From assembly GCA_947568835.1 (NCBI GenBank), contig OX387602.1, forward strand, positions 1-64,000: a DNA stretch of 64,000 bases. Reading direction: 5' to 3'. The notes below the pieces were generated by a model. That model saw nothing but the letters and a program-made list of their open reading frames with translations, was not told the DNA's origin and made no database searches. The stretch is from Protonemura montana. Its lineage: Eukaryota; Arthropoda; Insecta; Plecoptera; Nemouridae. Positions 13,090-22,700 of this stretch are shown piece by piece. The translations under genes and the position numbers were made by a program. Position 1 is the stretch's first letter; each line of letters starts with the position of its first letter.

Positions 13090-13261
13090 GCGGCTGAAGA
13101 TTTCGCGACGCCCTGTGGCGAGTGTAACAAAACATTTGACACGGACTGTAATGGAGAGAATTGGTTTTCATGTGTGAAATGTAAAGTGTGGTACACCTGA
13201 CCTGCCAAGGGCTCCCAAATTTTCAAAGAGGAAGCAGGTATTCTGTTTGCAGTGTAAATAA
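13090..13261 (+). pseudogene. broken PHD-like zinc finger, C-terminal end of a transposase-type protein
   Basis: Read across two frameshifts, the plus strand gives most of a C4HC3 (PHD-like) zinc finger followed by a stop. The pieces are CGEC, GENWFSCVKCKVWY, then HLTC in the next frame, and FCLQCK with TAA at 13259-13261 in the third. Spacing and the terminal C-x2-C-K-stop are typical of the PHD-like finger at the C-terminus of some pogo/jerky-like transposases. The in-frame TGA after the WYT codons and the shifts show it is dead. It lies about 360 bp inside the right TIR of the 9314-13639 element, where such a C-terminus would be expected. The finger is clear; assignment to a transposase is inference. 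Confidence 0.55.
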
Positions 13262-13639
13262 GCCTAATTTTCATATTTTGATCCAAAACTGGCACTAAAC
13301 TACCATGTACTTAAATATTAAAAACTTCTGCGTTTTTTTTTTATATCTTTATGCGCCTTTCATTTATATGTTTCAAATACATGGGGCAATGATGTATCAT
13401 AATTCTGATTGAAAATTAATTTTGATCCAAAACTGGCACCAGTGCCCAGTTATGGATAATAACAGGGTTTTTTCAATATTTTTTTTAAAGTACTAAAAAG
13501 TTCTAAAAAATCACAAATTTTATTACTCTGTTGCTTTGTCTAGATTGTCAAATGATGACATTTTTTTTTGTATTTTAAAAATGATATTTACTGAGTTAAA
13601 TTAATTAAATTCCAAACCCTATCCAAAACTGGCACTTTA

Positions 13640-13686
13640 CCCTACTTTCAACCGTCAATAACTTGCAACTTTTCACTGATAAGCAC
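13640..13686. other. right flank of the TIR element
   Basis: Short unique stretch between the right TIR and the stop codon of the minus-strand LRR-like exon. Nothing seen. Confidence 0.4.
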
Positions 13687-14351
13687 TCAAAGCCAGCTGC
13701 TGAATGAATCATCAAGCTTCCAACATCCAACTAGCTTCAGACAGCCTCTAGGTTCTTCATAATACTTTTGTGGATTTTTAAACAATTCCACAACATCTTC
13801 AGACAAAAGGAGGTCTGCCCGTACAATTTTCAAGATCTTGATGTTGGGAAAGCTGACAGGTAAGCATTTTAAAATATCTCCTGTTAGGTAGAATGCGTTG
13901 TTCAGTCGTAGGGACTTAATTTTTGAGCATTTAAAAATAGCCTAGAAACATAAGATATCAAAAATACATAAATGATTCATCTTTATTTTCTGTTTAAGAG
14001 TGATGATTATCTGTAAGAGCTCAGCTGATATTTATTCATTACTTCTTTTCCTTATCCATCATGTTTACTAATTTAATCTAATTCAATTTTTTTTTTTGGA
14101 CTAAGTAGGTACCTACTGATAAATCCATTTATTATTTTATATTATTTTATTATTTTATAAGATGCAGCTCCCAGACCGTTCAGGTCAAATTTAACAGTTC
14201 TCAGCGAGTTCTTGAGATTATCAAAAATTAATTGTACATTAAATTAATTTGAACACATCTATGAACTTGCAAGCCGCGTTCTTTAGAATGTCGCATGTCT
14301 CTAAGTTCTTAGGCTTGGGGCAAAAATCTCTGTAATCGCTGTCAAAGAAGC
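13687..14351 (-). pseudogene. leucine-rich-repeat-like gene fragment, 3' end (possibly broken)
   Basis: A 255-base minus-strand segment (13941-13687) follows a good acceptor (TTTCTAG|GC) and encodes 84 residues to a TGA. It includes IKSLRLNNAF, FPNIKILKIVRADLL, and ends CWKLDDSFSSWL. The spacing of leucines, asparagine and cysteine resembles the C-terminal LRRs of F-box/LRR proteins. Further right, 14351-14240 reads FCPKPKNLETCDILKN in one frame, and 14220-14163 reads NSLRTVKFDLNGLGA in another, with stops between. The upstream part is therefore either a decayed exon or pieces separated by unseen introns. The tail looks intact, the rest broken. No specific family member is recognised. Confidence 0.4.
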
Positions 14352-14543
14352 TGGCATGAAATCATATTTGAAGATCAGTTTTCTTGTAATAAGGTTTAGT
14401 AAATGCATTTAAGAAGAAAATGGACGAATTTCATTGACCTTTGAGATGAGTCTTTGGATATATTTGTAGCCAGACATAGTTATATAGCCTAAAATCAATT
14501 ATTTAATAAGAAAGTGATTTCAATGCAGTCTTTTGTTATGCAG

Positions 14544-15095
14544 AGCCTGCAACGGTCTCCGGATTAGCTACTGAGTTGAAACAGTTGTCAACGATAGCGT
14601 CTCAGCGACGTTCAGCGAGCGGCCGTCAATGCGGTTAAGTTGGAGGAACTGCAAGCTGCCTCACAAAGCTTCTCGGTTACGCCAGGCAGACTTTTAGTGA
14701 AGCCACGGTCAGACTCGCTTAGCTTCAGAAAAATTCACGGCATTCTGACTCCACCGGTTACTGAAACGGGTGCGTATTTGAGAGATGCATTGACTTTGTC
14801 ATATGGCTATGAATAGTTGAACAATATTGATAACTGTTAATTTACGTAGGTATTTATGGTATAAAGAAGAGAAGAATGTTCTTGCTCTTGCTCACTTCAA
14901 GCTCTTTTCTCCAGAAGTTTCCTTTTGTATTTGAATTCAATTGATTTGAATTATTTTATAAGGTCACGGACTTAAACCAATCTGTAATCTTATTTATTTG
15001 TTGCAGGTGACTTCGGTGCTTCACTTAGTGAACCTAAAGACAGCTTCTCAGATGTCTCAATTGCAGAAAATTCAAACATTTCAGCATTATTATAA
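14544..15095 (+). CDS. 3' end of an unrecognised gene (two candidate exons)
   Basis: Two plus-strand pieces fit a spliced C-terminus. The first ends at 14769 with donor G|GTGCGT and reads VKLEELQAASQSF, then LLVKPRSDSLSFRK and LTPPVTETG. The second starts at 15007 after TTGCAG and continues in phase as DFGASLSEPKDSFSD to a TAA at 15093-15095. The upstream limit is unclear. A good acceptor (TTATGCAG|) at 14543 opens a different frame (GLATELKQLSTIAS) that would need a one-base shift near 14605 to join the helical VKLEELQ segment. This may be a sequencing indel, a small intron or decay. The N-terminal part looks coiled-coil-like, the C-terminus serine-rich. I do not recognise the protein. Confidence 0.4.
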
Positions 15096-16059
15096 CAGCT
15101 CGCGACTTAGTTTTGCGAAAGTGTCGTCAAAATGATTCCATACCATTTGATGACATCTTGACAGTAGAGTTAGTGGATTTCTTTAGGTACTTGAATTAAC
15201 CTGTAATTTGCTTGATCTTGATGGGATTTATTGGTTTTTCTACATTGATATAAATATCAAATAATTTGTAACAAACAACACATCATCAGACCACGTCTCC
15301 TTGACGACTAACATCGACTGGCTGTTGCTGTATACAATATTTTATTGGAACACCTAAAAGTTCAGACTTAGTCAAGTAATAGAAATACCTACTTGGTATT
15401 GAGAGTGAATTAATAAATTATTCTGTTCACAGGGTTGTTCATTACTTTGTCCAGTAGAATGGTTGTAAAAATTGATTACCATCATTCCAGACAACTGCAG
15501 GCGCTGCAGTGCTTTATTAGAGCTCAGTTGTCAAGATCATTCCGATCAACGGCGCGATTCTCTCGGAGATCCGGTGTCGAGGGTATACGCCTAATACCCA
15601 AACAAAACTATACAGGGTATACGCCCAATAAATACTCTTTGCAAAACTTTAAAATGCGTTTTGCAACGACAATTCTTAATCTCCCTACAACCTGCACTAT
15701 AAAAACTCGAAAAGCAAAGTTTATTCCGAAAAGTGGGTAGTCCGTGTATAGTAGCAGTACCTAGCAATGGTTTTTCCAAGCAGTCAACGTACTCATTCAA
15801 CCCACCTGAGGAAAGCGCGATAGCAGCTACCCCAACACCAAGTAGTAGTTTTAGTGTTGATAGGAATGAACTATCTATAAACTATAACTAGTGAATAGAC
15901 TAAATGTAAAGAATTAGAAACACCTCCCCACCCAGTACCTAACCTAGTGATGACCACGGCATTTTGGGTTTGCTGAGGAGCACATTACCAAGTCGGCAGC
16001 TTGGGCCGCACAAAACAGAGGCGCACAAAACGCTAGTTTGAGGCGCAGAAAACAGGGCT
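15096..16059. other. intergenic, no gene supported
   Basis: AT-rich unique DNA. A 101-codon plus-strand frame (15435-15740) is basic and lacks domain character. GGTATACGCC is present twice (15580 and 15618 areas). Nothing else seen. Confidence 0.4.
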
Positions 16060-18066
16060 GCAGAAAACAGAGCCGCAGTTAGACGGCACCCAACTATCCT
16101 TATAATAGCGACCGCATATAATATAATAGCGACCGCAGATAATAAAGCAAAGGCGGCTTGGACAGTAGTGAAAAAGGTCAAGGGTAACGCAAAGAAAAGT
16201 GAAGACATCCAATTGGAAGATGCAATAGGAAATCCGATAACCGAACCCCAAGACATAGTGAAAAGGTTCAAGCAGTACTTTGAGGGGGCAGCAGTGAACC
16301 TAAGGAAAACTCGCCAACGAGACACAACAAGAGAGATAAACATAGCAGCTCAGACGAATAGAGTGATTTTCCTCACACCGATGACAGCCAAAGAATTCTA
16401 CGACATCGCTGAAAAAGTATGTAAGAAGAAATCGGCCGGCACAGACGGTATACCCGGGAATATAGTGAAAAAGGTCATAGTGTACATTATGCCGCTAATG
16501 ACGTATATCATAAATGCGTCGTTTGAACAAGGACATTTCCCTTCCAAACTAAAGAAGGCGAAGGTGGTGCCAGTATTCAAAAAAGGAAACAAAACATCAG
16601 TAGAAAACTATAGACCAGTGGCAGTACTGTCAATTTTCTCGAAGATGATGGAGAAGGCATTCTGTTCAAGAGTCCTTGCCTTCCTAGAAAAAGAGAAGAT
16701 GATGAATACGAGACAGCACGGGTTTACAAAGGGAAGATCAACAACATCGGCGGTGGCAGTCTACGTAAATGAGATCCTAAAAGCTCTGGACCAGAAGAAA
16801 GAAGCTATAGGAGTATTTTATGACTTCTCAAAGGCCTACGACACGGTAAACCACAAGATATTGCTGGAAAAGTTACGTAAGATAGGAATAGCAGGAAGAG
16901 CAAACGAGTGGGTCAAGTCATTCCTCAGCGAACGTAAACAAGAGGTTCACATAAGGTCACAAGGACGAGTATAGTGGTCTCGGAAGAGATGGTTAGTGAA
17001 GGGATAGGTTTGCCACAAGGGTCGACGGCATCTCCCCTCTTGTTCATAATATTTACAAACGATCTGCCAGCGTATGTCAATAAAGGAAAATTGACCTTAT
17101 TCGCGGATGATACGTCACACCTATTCACTGCAGGGGGAAGAGAAGAGGTGATTACGACAGCGAACGAGGCAGTGAAACAGATGGAGGAGTGGTGTGAAGA
17201 AAACGAATTATTCCTCAATAAGGAAAAAACAGTGACAATGCAGTTTGGAACAGGGAGGAAGATGGTAGACTCAAGCCCCCTAATATTGGTAAATAGATGC
17301 AGCATAAAGGTAGTAAACGAAAATCAGTTCCTAGGAGTGAGGCTAGACAGGGTGTTAGATTGGGGAGAACACATAAATCAAGTTTGTTCTAAGGTGGCTT
17401 CAGGATGTTTTTTAATTAAAAGACTAATGCGAGTGGTAAACATCGAAACAGTGCTACAGGTTTATCATGCAAACATACAATCACACCTGATTTACTGCAT
17501 TATATTATGGGGTGGCTCCAGGCACACTCAGAGACTATTCAAACTACAAAAAAGTGTACTCAGAACCATGGCAGGAGCTAGTCGTAATCCGTGTGCCAAA
17601 ATTTTCTATAAAGATAGTACATAGCCGCTGTTTTTACACTTCAGACTAATGACAATAACATCATTGTATCTTTACCACACCATTAGATTTGTAACTGAAA
17701 ATAACTGGCTCTTACAAAAAAAAGAAGGTCCGAAGAGGTATGAAACTAGAAACAAAGATAACTTTAACAAGGACACGCATAAATTACAAATGTACGCAAA
17801 TGGCCCAATGTATGCCGGTGGAAAATTCTATAATAGACTACCTAAGGAAATTAAAAATATTAAATGTGCAACAAAATTCAGAGCAGTTTTAAAAAAGTAT
17901 TTTATAGAAAATTGTTTTTATTCTAGTGACGAGTTTATGAATGGTAATTTAACTTGTAAATATGTTGTAAATGTATTGTAAATGTATTATACTTTTATGT
18001 ATATGGACAGTACCAATACCAGCTCGCTGGTCACGGAAAAATAAACATTTATTATTATTATTATTA
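16060..18066 (+). mobile_element. 5'-truncated non-LTR retrotransposon (LINE) with (TTA)n tail
   Basis: The segment carries a reverse transcriptase and C-terminal region of a LINE, and ends in a (TTA)n microsatellite at about 18043-18066. There is no endonuclease domain upstream, so it is 5'-truncated; coding similarity begins near 16130. Just upstream, a 15-bp piece (ATAATAGCGACCGCA) is repeated at about 16100-16140. The TTA tail and the C-terminal GxKFYNRLPKEIKN block fit the Jockey-related clades common in arthropods, but I cannot fix the clade by eye. Confidence 0.88.
16168..17981 (+). pseudogene. reverse transcriptase ORF of the LINE, broken by a frameshift and a stop
   Basis: Three consecutive segments make up one RT protein. 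Segment 1 (16168-16974) carries SAGTDGIPGNIVKK, VVPVFKKG, NYRPVAVLSIFSKMMEK, QHGFTKGRST and the first catalytic aspartate in VFYDFSKAYDTVNHKILL. It ends at a TAG. Segment 2 (16974-17624), in another frame, carries GLPQGSTASPLLF, the catalytic LTLFADDT box and QFLGVRLD. It ends at an in-frame TAG (17622-17624). Segment 3 (17649-17981) continues in the same frame with MTITSLYLY, YETRNKDN and KFYNRLPKEIKN. Catalytic motifs are preserved, so the copy is fairly young but inactive. An uninterrupted frame extends upstream of the first ATG to about 16135, which fits the 5' truncation. Confidence 0.9.
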
Positions 18067-18082
18067 TACCATGGACGGCACC

Positions 18083-18232
18083 CACCGAATGCGCATTTCA
18101 CCGATTGCGCAACTGACCGACAGCGCAACTGACCGTATAGTTTTTAACCGACAGCGCATTTGACCGACTCCAAACTCATCGACAACGCAACCCACCGAGT
18201 GCGCAAGTCACCGAACGAGCAGCTGACCGAAA
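18083..18232. repeat. 16-bp short tandem repeat, degenerate
   Basis: Immediately after the LINE tail, ACCGA followed by variable bases and GCGCAACTG recurs with 16-bp spacing (ACCGAATGCGCATTTC, ACCGATTGCGCAACTG, ACCGACAGCGCAACTG and so on), about nine units with one or two interruptions. More GCGCA motifs follow to about 18270. GC-rich against an AT-rich background. Confidence 0.75.
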
Positions 18233-18436
18233 TATTACTGTCGATTAGTTGCGCAGTCGTTCACTTGCGCGGACCCCGCGTGCTCCACCTAGCGGCCGCC
18301 ATGCTGTCTAGAAATCCCAGCGCGCGTGGTTTTACAGATTTGACGTTTACAGAGATTATCACCGAATTCGGTCAGTTTTAACGAGGAATCGCAAATACAA
18401 ATAATTAAATTCTGTCTTGAGTAAACATGAAAAGAT

Positions 18437-18724
18437 ATGGGAAATATCATTTTATCAACAGACCTGGCAGATCATAGGCATATTTTATTTTCCAAAGTGT
18501 GTACCTCGCACTTTCAATTGCCAGCTTCTGCCAATACTTACCACTACGAGGAAGAAGACATGAACAACTGGGTGAAAAACTGCTCATTTCTGTTTTCCAA
18601 GGGTCAAATAGATTATATTTGGGGAGCCAGCTACAAGTTGAGGGTGGATGAAGCTAGGATAGCACCACTGGAAAACCTGGTCGATAGCATAATGACAAGT
18701 ATTTTAACTGCTTGGACAACATAA
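18437..18724 (+). CDS. unrecognised 3'-terminal exon or small gene, 95 codons
   Basis: Open frame ending in TAA at 18722-18724. The stretch after 18461 reads like real protein: HILFSKVCTSHFQLP, YHYEEEDMNNWVKNCSFLF, GASYKLRVDEARIAPLENLV. Mixed hydrophobic and acidic composition and few low-complexity residues set it apart from the surrounding random frames. An acceptor-like TTTATCAACAG precedes 18462, so it may be a last exon rather than starting at the ATG at 18437. No conserved domain is recognised and no neighbour suggests a role. Confidence 0.35.
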   Translation: MGNIILSTDLADHRHILFSKVCTSHFQLPASANTYHYEEEDMNNWVKNCSFLFSKGQIDYIWGASYKLRVDEARIAPLENLVDSIMTSILTAWTT

Positions 18725-18953
18725 ATATTACCGAAAATTTCGTATAATATTCTTGCTTTACAAAAAAAATAGGTATTAACATAATACAATCTTAGACATC
18801 TTAATCAATCATTGTAACTATGTTACATATTATTCTGTTTTATAGGATACTCTGCTGCTGGGCAAATCGCATATTTTTAAACATAGTGCATTTTTGTTTA
18901 TTTGGGGATTTTATTTCAGAAAATACAAAATACGTTGGTTTTTTAGTTATTGA
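18725..18953. other. AT-rich DNA, nothing seen
   Basis: Unique AT-rich sequence between the candidate exon and dispersed repeat copy B. Confidence 0.4.
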
Positions 18954-19106
18954 CCCTGATTATTTTATTTAGATGCATTTAGGAAAATTGTCAGGACTGT
19001 TCTAGCCCTTGAAAAAGTAACAGGTACAATTTAAGAAAGGTTGGGAAATTTAGTTGTTCTTTACTTAGCTTTCAAAACCCAGTTGAAATAGTTTTTATTT
19101 AAGCGA
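18954..19106. repeat. dispersed repeat, copy B, interrupted by the 27-kb TIR unit
   Basis: CCCTGATTATTTTATTTAG at 18954 is identical to 61280 onward, and TTTAGTTGTTCTTTACTTAG with the AAACCCAGTTGAAATAG core near 19060-19090 matches 61425-61465. The match runs up to TTTAAGCGA and then meets the TA of the left TIR at 19107. The family continuation in the other copies (GCGCTAAGTTTAC) resembles the DNA just after the right TIR (TACAATTTAC), as if the TIR unit had inserted at that TA. Confidence 0.65.
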
Positions 19107-19124
19107 TAGGGGAGGAGGGGTCTA

Positions 19125-19778
19125 AAAGTCTCAGGGGCAAGTTGTCTCAGTGTTAAAATCTCGACTCCAAATGGTACCAGAAGCAAAATACTGATCCGGG
19201 TTACTTCTACGTATAAATATCTTACTATTCTGAAAATTTCATTCGTTTCGATGCATAATTTACACAAGTGGTTAGTAACTTTTCTGCTGCTAAGTTATTT
19301 CGTATTTTACGTAAAAATATCCATCTAATTGAATGTGCATATTTATATTATTTTAAGCAAACATGTTGTCTGTTTATAATGTTTCTTAGATGATGAATTT
19401 ATGCACGAGAAGTATATTAATTTTAAATGTAAAGCTGAAAGTCTATGATGGGTCTTGTTGTCACAGAATGACATAACCCCAGAAGTAGCTTTCAGTATAA
19501 GGTTATTTTGTTTGTTTTGTAAGTAATTGATTTTTGTTCCTTTAACAGAACAAATTAACAAAAATTTACCAATTACGAGTTTATAACGAGTTTATAAAAA
19601 AAAAAACTAATCGGGGGCTGGTAGCACCCGATGTCATGTTACGCGCTGCTCAATTTGTGTTGCAGGAAAAAGTGGCAAAATATTTTGACATAAATTATCG
19701 AACATTGACTCGGTAATGTCATAAAGTAACTGATGCAGATTTTAATTAAATTAGTTATATGATTACAAGACGAAATTT
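19125..19778. other. left unique part of the TIR unit
   Basis: AT-rich DNA without recognisable coding potential; minus-strand frames of about 70 codons (19061-19267, 19343-19561) show no domain. Confidence 0.4.
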
Positions 19779-22700
19779 CTCACTGAGACAACTAGCCTCA
19801 GTGTGTGAGACAACTAGCCTCAGCGTCTGAGACAACTAGCCTCAGTGTCTGAGACAACTAGCCTCAGTGTCTGAGACAACTAGCATCAGTGTGTGAGACA
19901 ACTAGCCTCAGTGTCTGAGACAACTAGCATCAGTGTGTGAGACAACTAGCCTCAGTGTGTGAGACAACTAGCCTCAGCGTGTGAGACAACTAGCATCAGT
20001 GTCTGAGACAACTAGCCTCAGTGTCTGAGACAACTAGCCTCAGTGTCTGAGACAACTAGCCTCAGTGTCTGAGACAACTAGCCTCAGTGTCTGAGACAAC
20101 TAGCCTCAGTGTCTGAGACAACTAGCCTCAGTGTCTGAGACAACTAGCATCAGTGTCTGAGACAACTAGCCTCAGTGTCTGAGACAACTAGCCTCAGTGT
20201 GAGAGACAACTAGCCTCAGTGTGTGAGACAACTAGCCTCAGTGTCTGAGACAACTAGCCTCAGTGTGTGAGACAACTAGCCTCAGTGTCTGAGACAACTA
20301 GCCTCAGTGTCTGAGACAACTAGCCTCAGTGTCTGAGACAACTAGCCTCAGTGTCTGAGACAACTAGCCTCAGTGTGTGAGACAACTAGCCTCAGTGTCT
20401 GAGACAACTAGCCTCAGTGTCTGAGACAACTAGCCTCAGTGTCTGAGACAACTAGCCTCAGTGTGTGAGACAACTAGCCTCAGTGTCTGAGACAACTAGC
20501 CTCAGTGTCTGAGACAACTAGCATCAGTGTCTGAGACAACTAGCCTCAGTGTCTGAGACAACTAGCATCAGTGTCTGAGACAACTAGCATCAGTGTCTGA
20601 GACAACTAGCATCAGTGTCTGAGACAACTAGCCTCAGTGTCTGAGAAAACCAGCCTCAGTGTCTGAGACAACTAGCCTCAGCGTGTGAGACAAATAGCCT
20701 CAGTGTCTGAGACAACTAGCCTCAGTGTCTGAGACAACTAGCCTCAGTGTGTGAGACAACTAGCATCAGTGTCTGAGACAACTAGCCTCAGTGTGTGAGA
20801 CAACTAGCCTCAGTGTGTGAGACAACTAGCCTCAGTGTCTGAGACAACTAGCCTCAGTGTCTGAGACAACTAGCCTCAGTGTCTGAGACAACTAGCCTCA
20901 GTGTCTGAGACAACTAGCCTCAGTGTCTGAGACAACTAGCCTCAGTGTCTGAGACAACTAGCATCAGTGTGTGAGACAACTAGCCTCAGTGTCTGAGACA
21001 ACTAGCCTCAGTGTCTGAGACAACTAGCCTCAGTGTCTGAGACAACTAGCATCAGTGTCTGAGACAACTAGCATCAGTGTCTGAGACAACTAGCCTCAGT
21101 GTGTGAGACAACTAGCCTCAGTGTGTGAGACAACTAGCCTCAGTGTCTGAGACAACTAGCCTCAGTGTCTGAGACAACTAGCCTCAGTGTCTGAGACAAC
21201 TAGCCTCAGTGTCTGAGACAACTAGCCTCAGTGTCTGAGACAACTAAACTCAGTGTCTGAGACAACTAGCATCAGTGTGTGAGACAACTAGCCTCAGTGT
21301 CTGAGACAACTAGCCTCAGTGTCTGAGACAACTAGCCTCAGTGTCTGAGACAACTAGCCTCAGTGTCTGAGACAACTAGCCTCAGTGTGTGAGACAACTA
21401 GCCTCAGTGTCTGAGACAACTAGCCTCAGTGTGTGAGACAACTAGCCTCAGTGTGTGAGACAACTAGCATCAGTGTCTGAGACAACTAGCCTCAGTGTCT
21501 GAGACAACTAGCCTCAGTGTCTGAGACAACTAGCCTCAGTGTCTGAGACAACTAGCCTCAGTGTGTAAGACAACTAGCCTCAGTGTGTGAGACAACTAGC
21601 CTCAGTGTGTGAGACAACTAGCATCAGTGTCTGAGACAACTAGCATCAGTGTCTGAGACAACTAGCCTCAGTGTTAGAGACAACTAGCCTCAGTGTCTGA
21701 GACAACTAGCCTCAGTGTCTGAGACAACTAGCCTCAGTGTGTGAGACAACTAGCCTCAGTGTCTGAGACAACTAGCCTCAGTGTCTGAGACAACCAGCCT
21801 CAGTGTCTGAGACAACTAGCCTCAGTGTGTAAGACAACTAGCCTCAGTGTCTGAGACAACTAGCCTCAGTGTCTGAGACAACTAGCCTCAGTGTGTGAGA
21901 CAACCAGCCTCAGTGTCTGAGACAACTAGCCTCAGTGTCTGAGACAACTAGCCTCAGTGTGTGAGACAACTAGCCTCAGTGTCTGAGACAACTAGCCTCA
22001 GTGTGTGAGACAACTAGCCTCAGTGTCTGAGACAACTAGCCTCAGTGTCTGAGACAACTAGCCTCAGTGTCTGAGACAACTAGCATCAGTGTCTGAGACA
22101 ACTAGCCTCAGTGTCTGAGACAACTAGCATCAGTGTCTGAGACAACTAGCATCAGTGTCTGAGACAACTAGCATCAGTGTCTGAGACAACTAGCCTCAGT
22201 GTCTGAGACAACTAGCATCAGTGTCTGAGACAACTAGCATCAGTGTCTGAGACAACTAGCCTCAGTGTCTGAGACAACTAGCATCAGTGTCTGAGACAAC
22301 TAGCATCAGTGTCTGAGACAACTAGCCTCAGTGTCTGAGACAACTAGCCTCAGTGTCTGAGACAACTAGCCTCAGTGTCTGAGACAACTAGCCTCAGTGT
22401 GTGAGACAACTAGCCTCAGTGTGTGAGACAACTAGCCTCAGTGTCTGAGACAACTAGCCTCAGTGTGTGAGACAACTAGCCTCAGTGTCTGAGACAACTA
22501 GCCTCAGTATGTGAGACAACTAGCCTCAGTGTGTGAGACAACTAGCCTCAGTGTCTGTGACAACTAGCCTCAGTGTCTGAGACAACTAGCCTCAGTGTCT
22601 GAGACAACTAGCCTAAGTGTCTGAGACAACTAGCATCAGTGTCTGAGACAACTAGCCTCAGTGTCTGAGACAACTAGCCTCAGTGTCTGAGACAACTAGC

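Larger units (their letters stand above)
9314..13639. mobile_element. TIR DNA transposon, 4.3 kb, probably pogo/Tc1-like, TA target site
   Basis: TAAAGTGCCAGTTTTGGAT at 9314-9332 is perfectly inverted at 13621-13639; the match extends one further base on each side. The outer TA fits the TA duplication of Tc1/mariner/pogo elements. The motif is repeated subterminally: a near-copy at 9338-9352 on the left, and inverted copies ending in ACTGGCAC near 13278-13295 and 13422-13438 on the right. Inside are a 189-bp array, a 78-bp minisatellite and a frameshifted PHD-like zinc-finger end (13090-13261), a domain found at the C-terminus of some pogo-like transposases. No DDE catalytic core was recognised, so the element looks non-autonomous. 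TIRs are seen directly; superfamily is inferred. Confidence 0.65.

Noticed and set aside
15435..15740. 101-codon basic frame
   Set aside because: No domain, overlapping frame on the other strand, and short internal duplications only.
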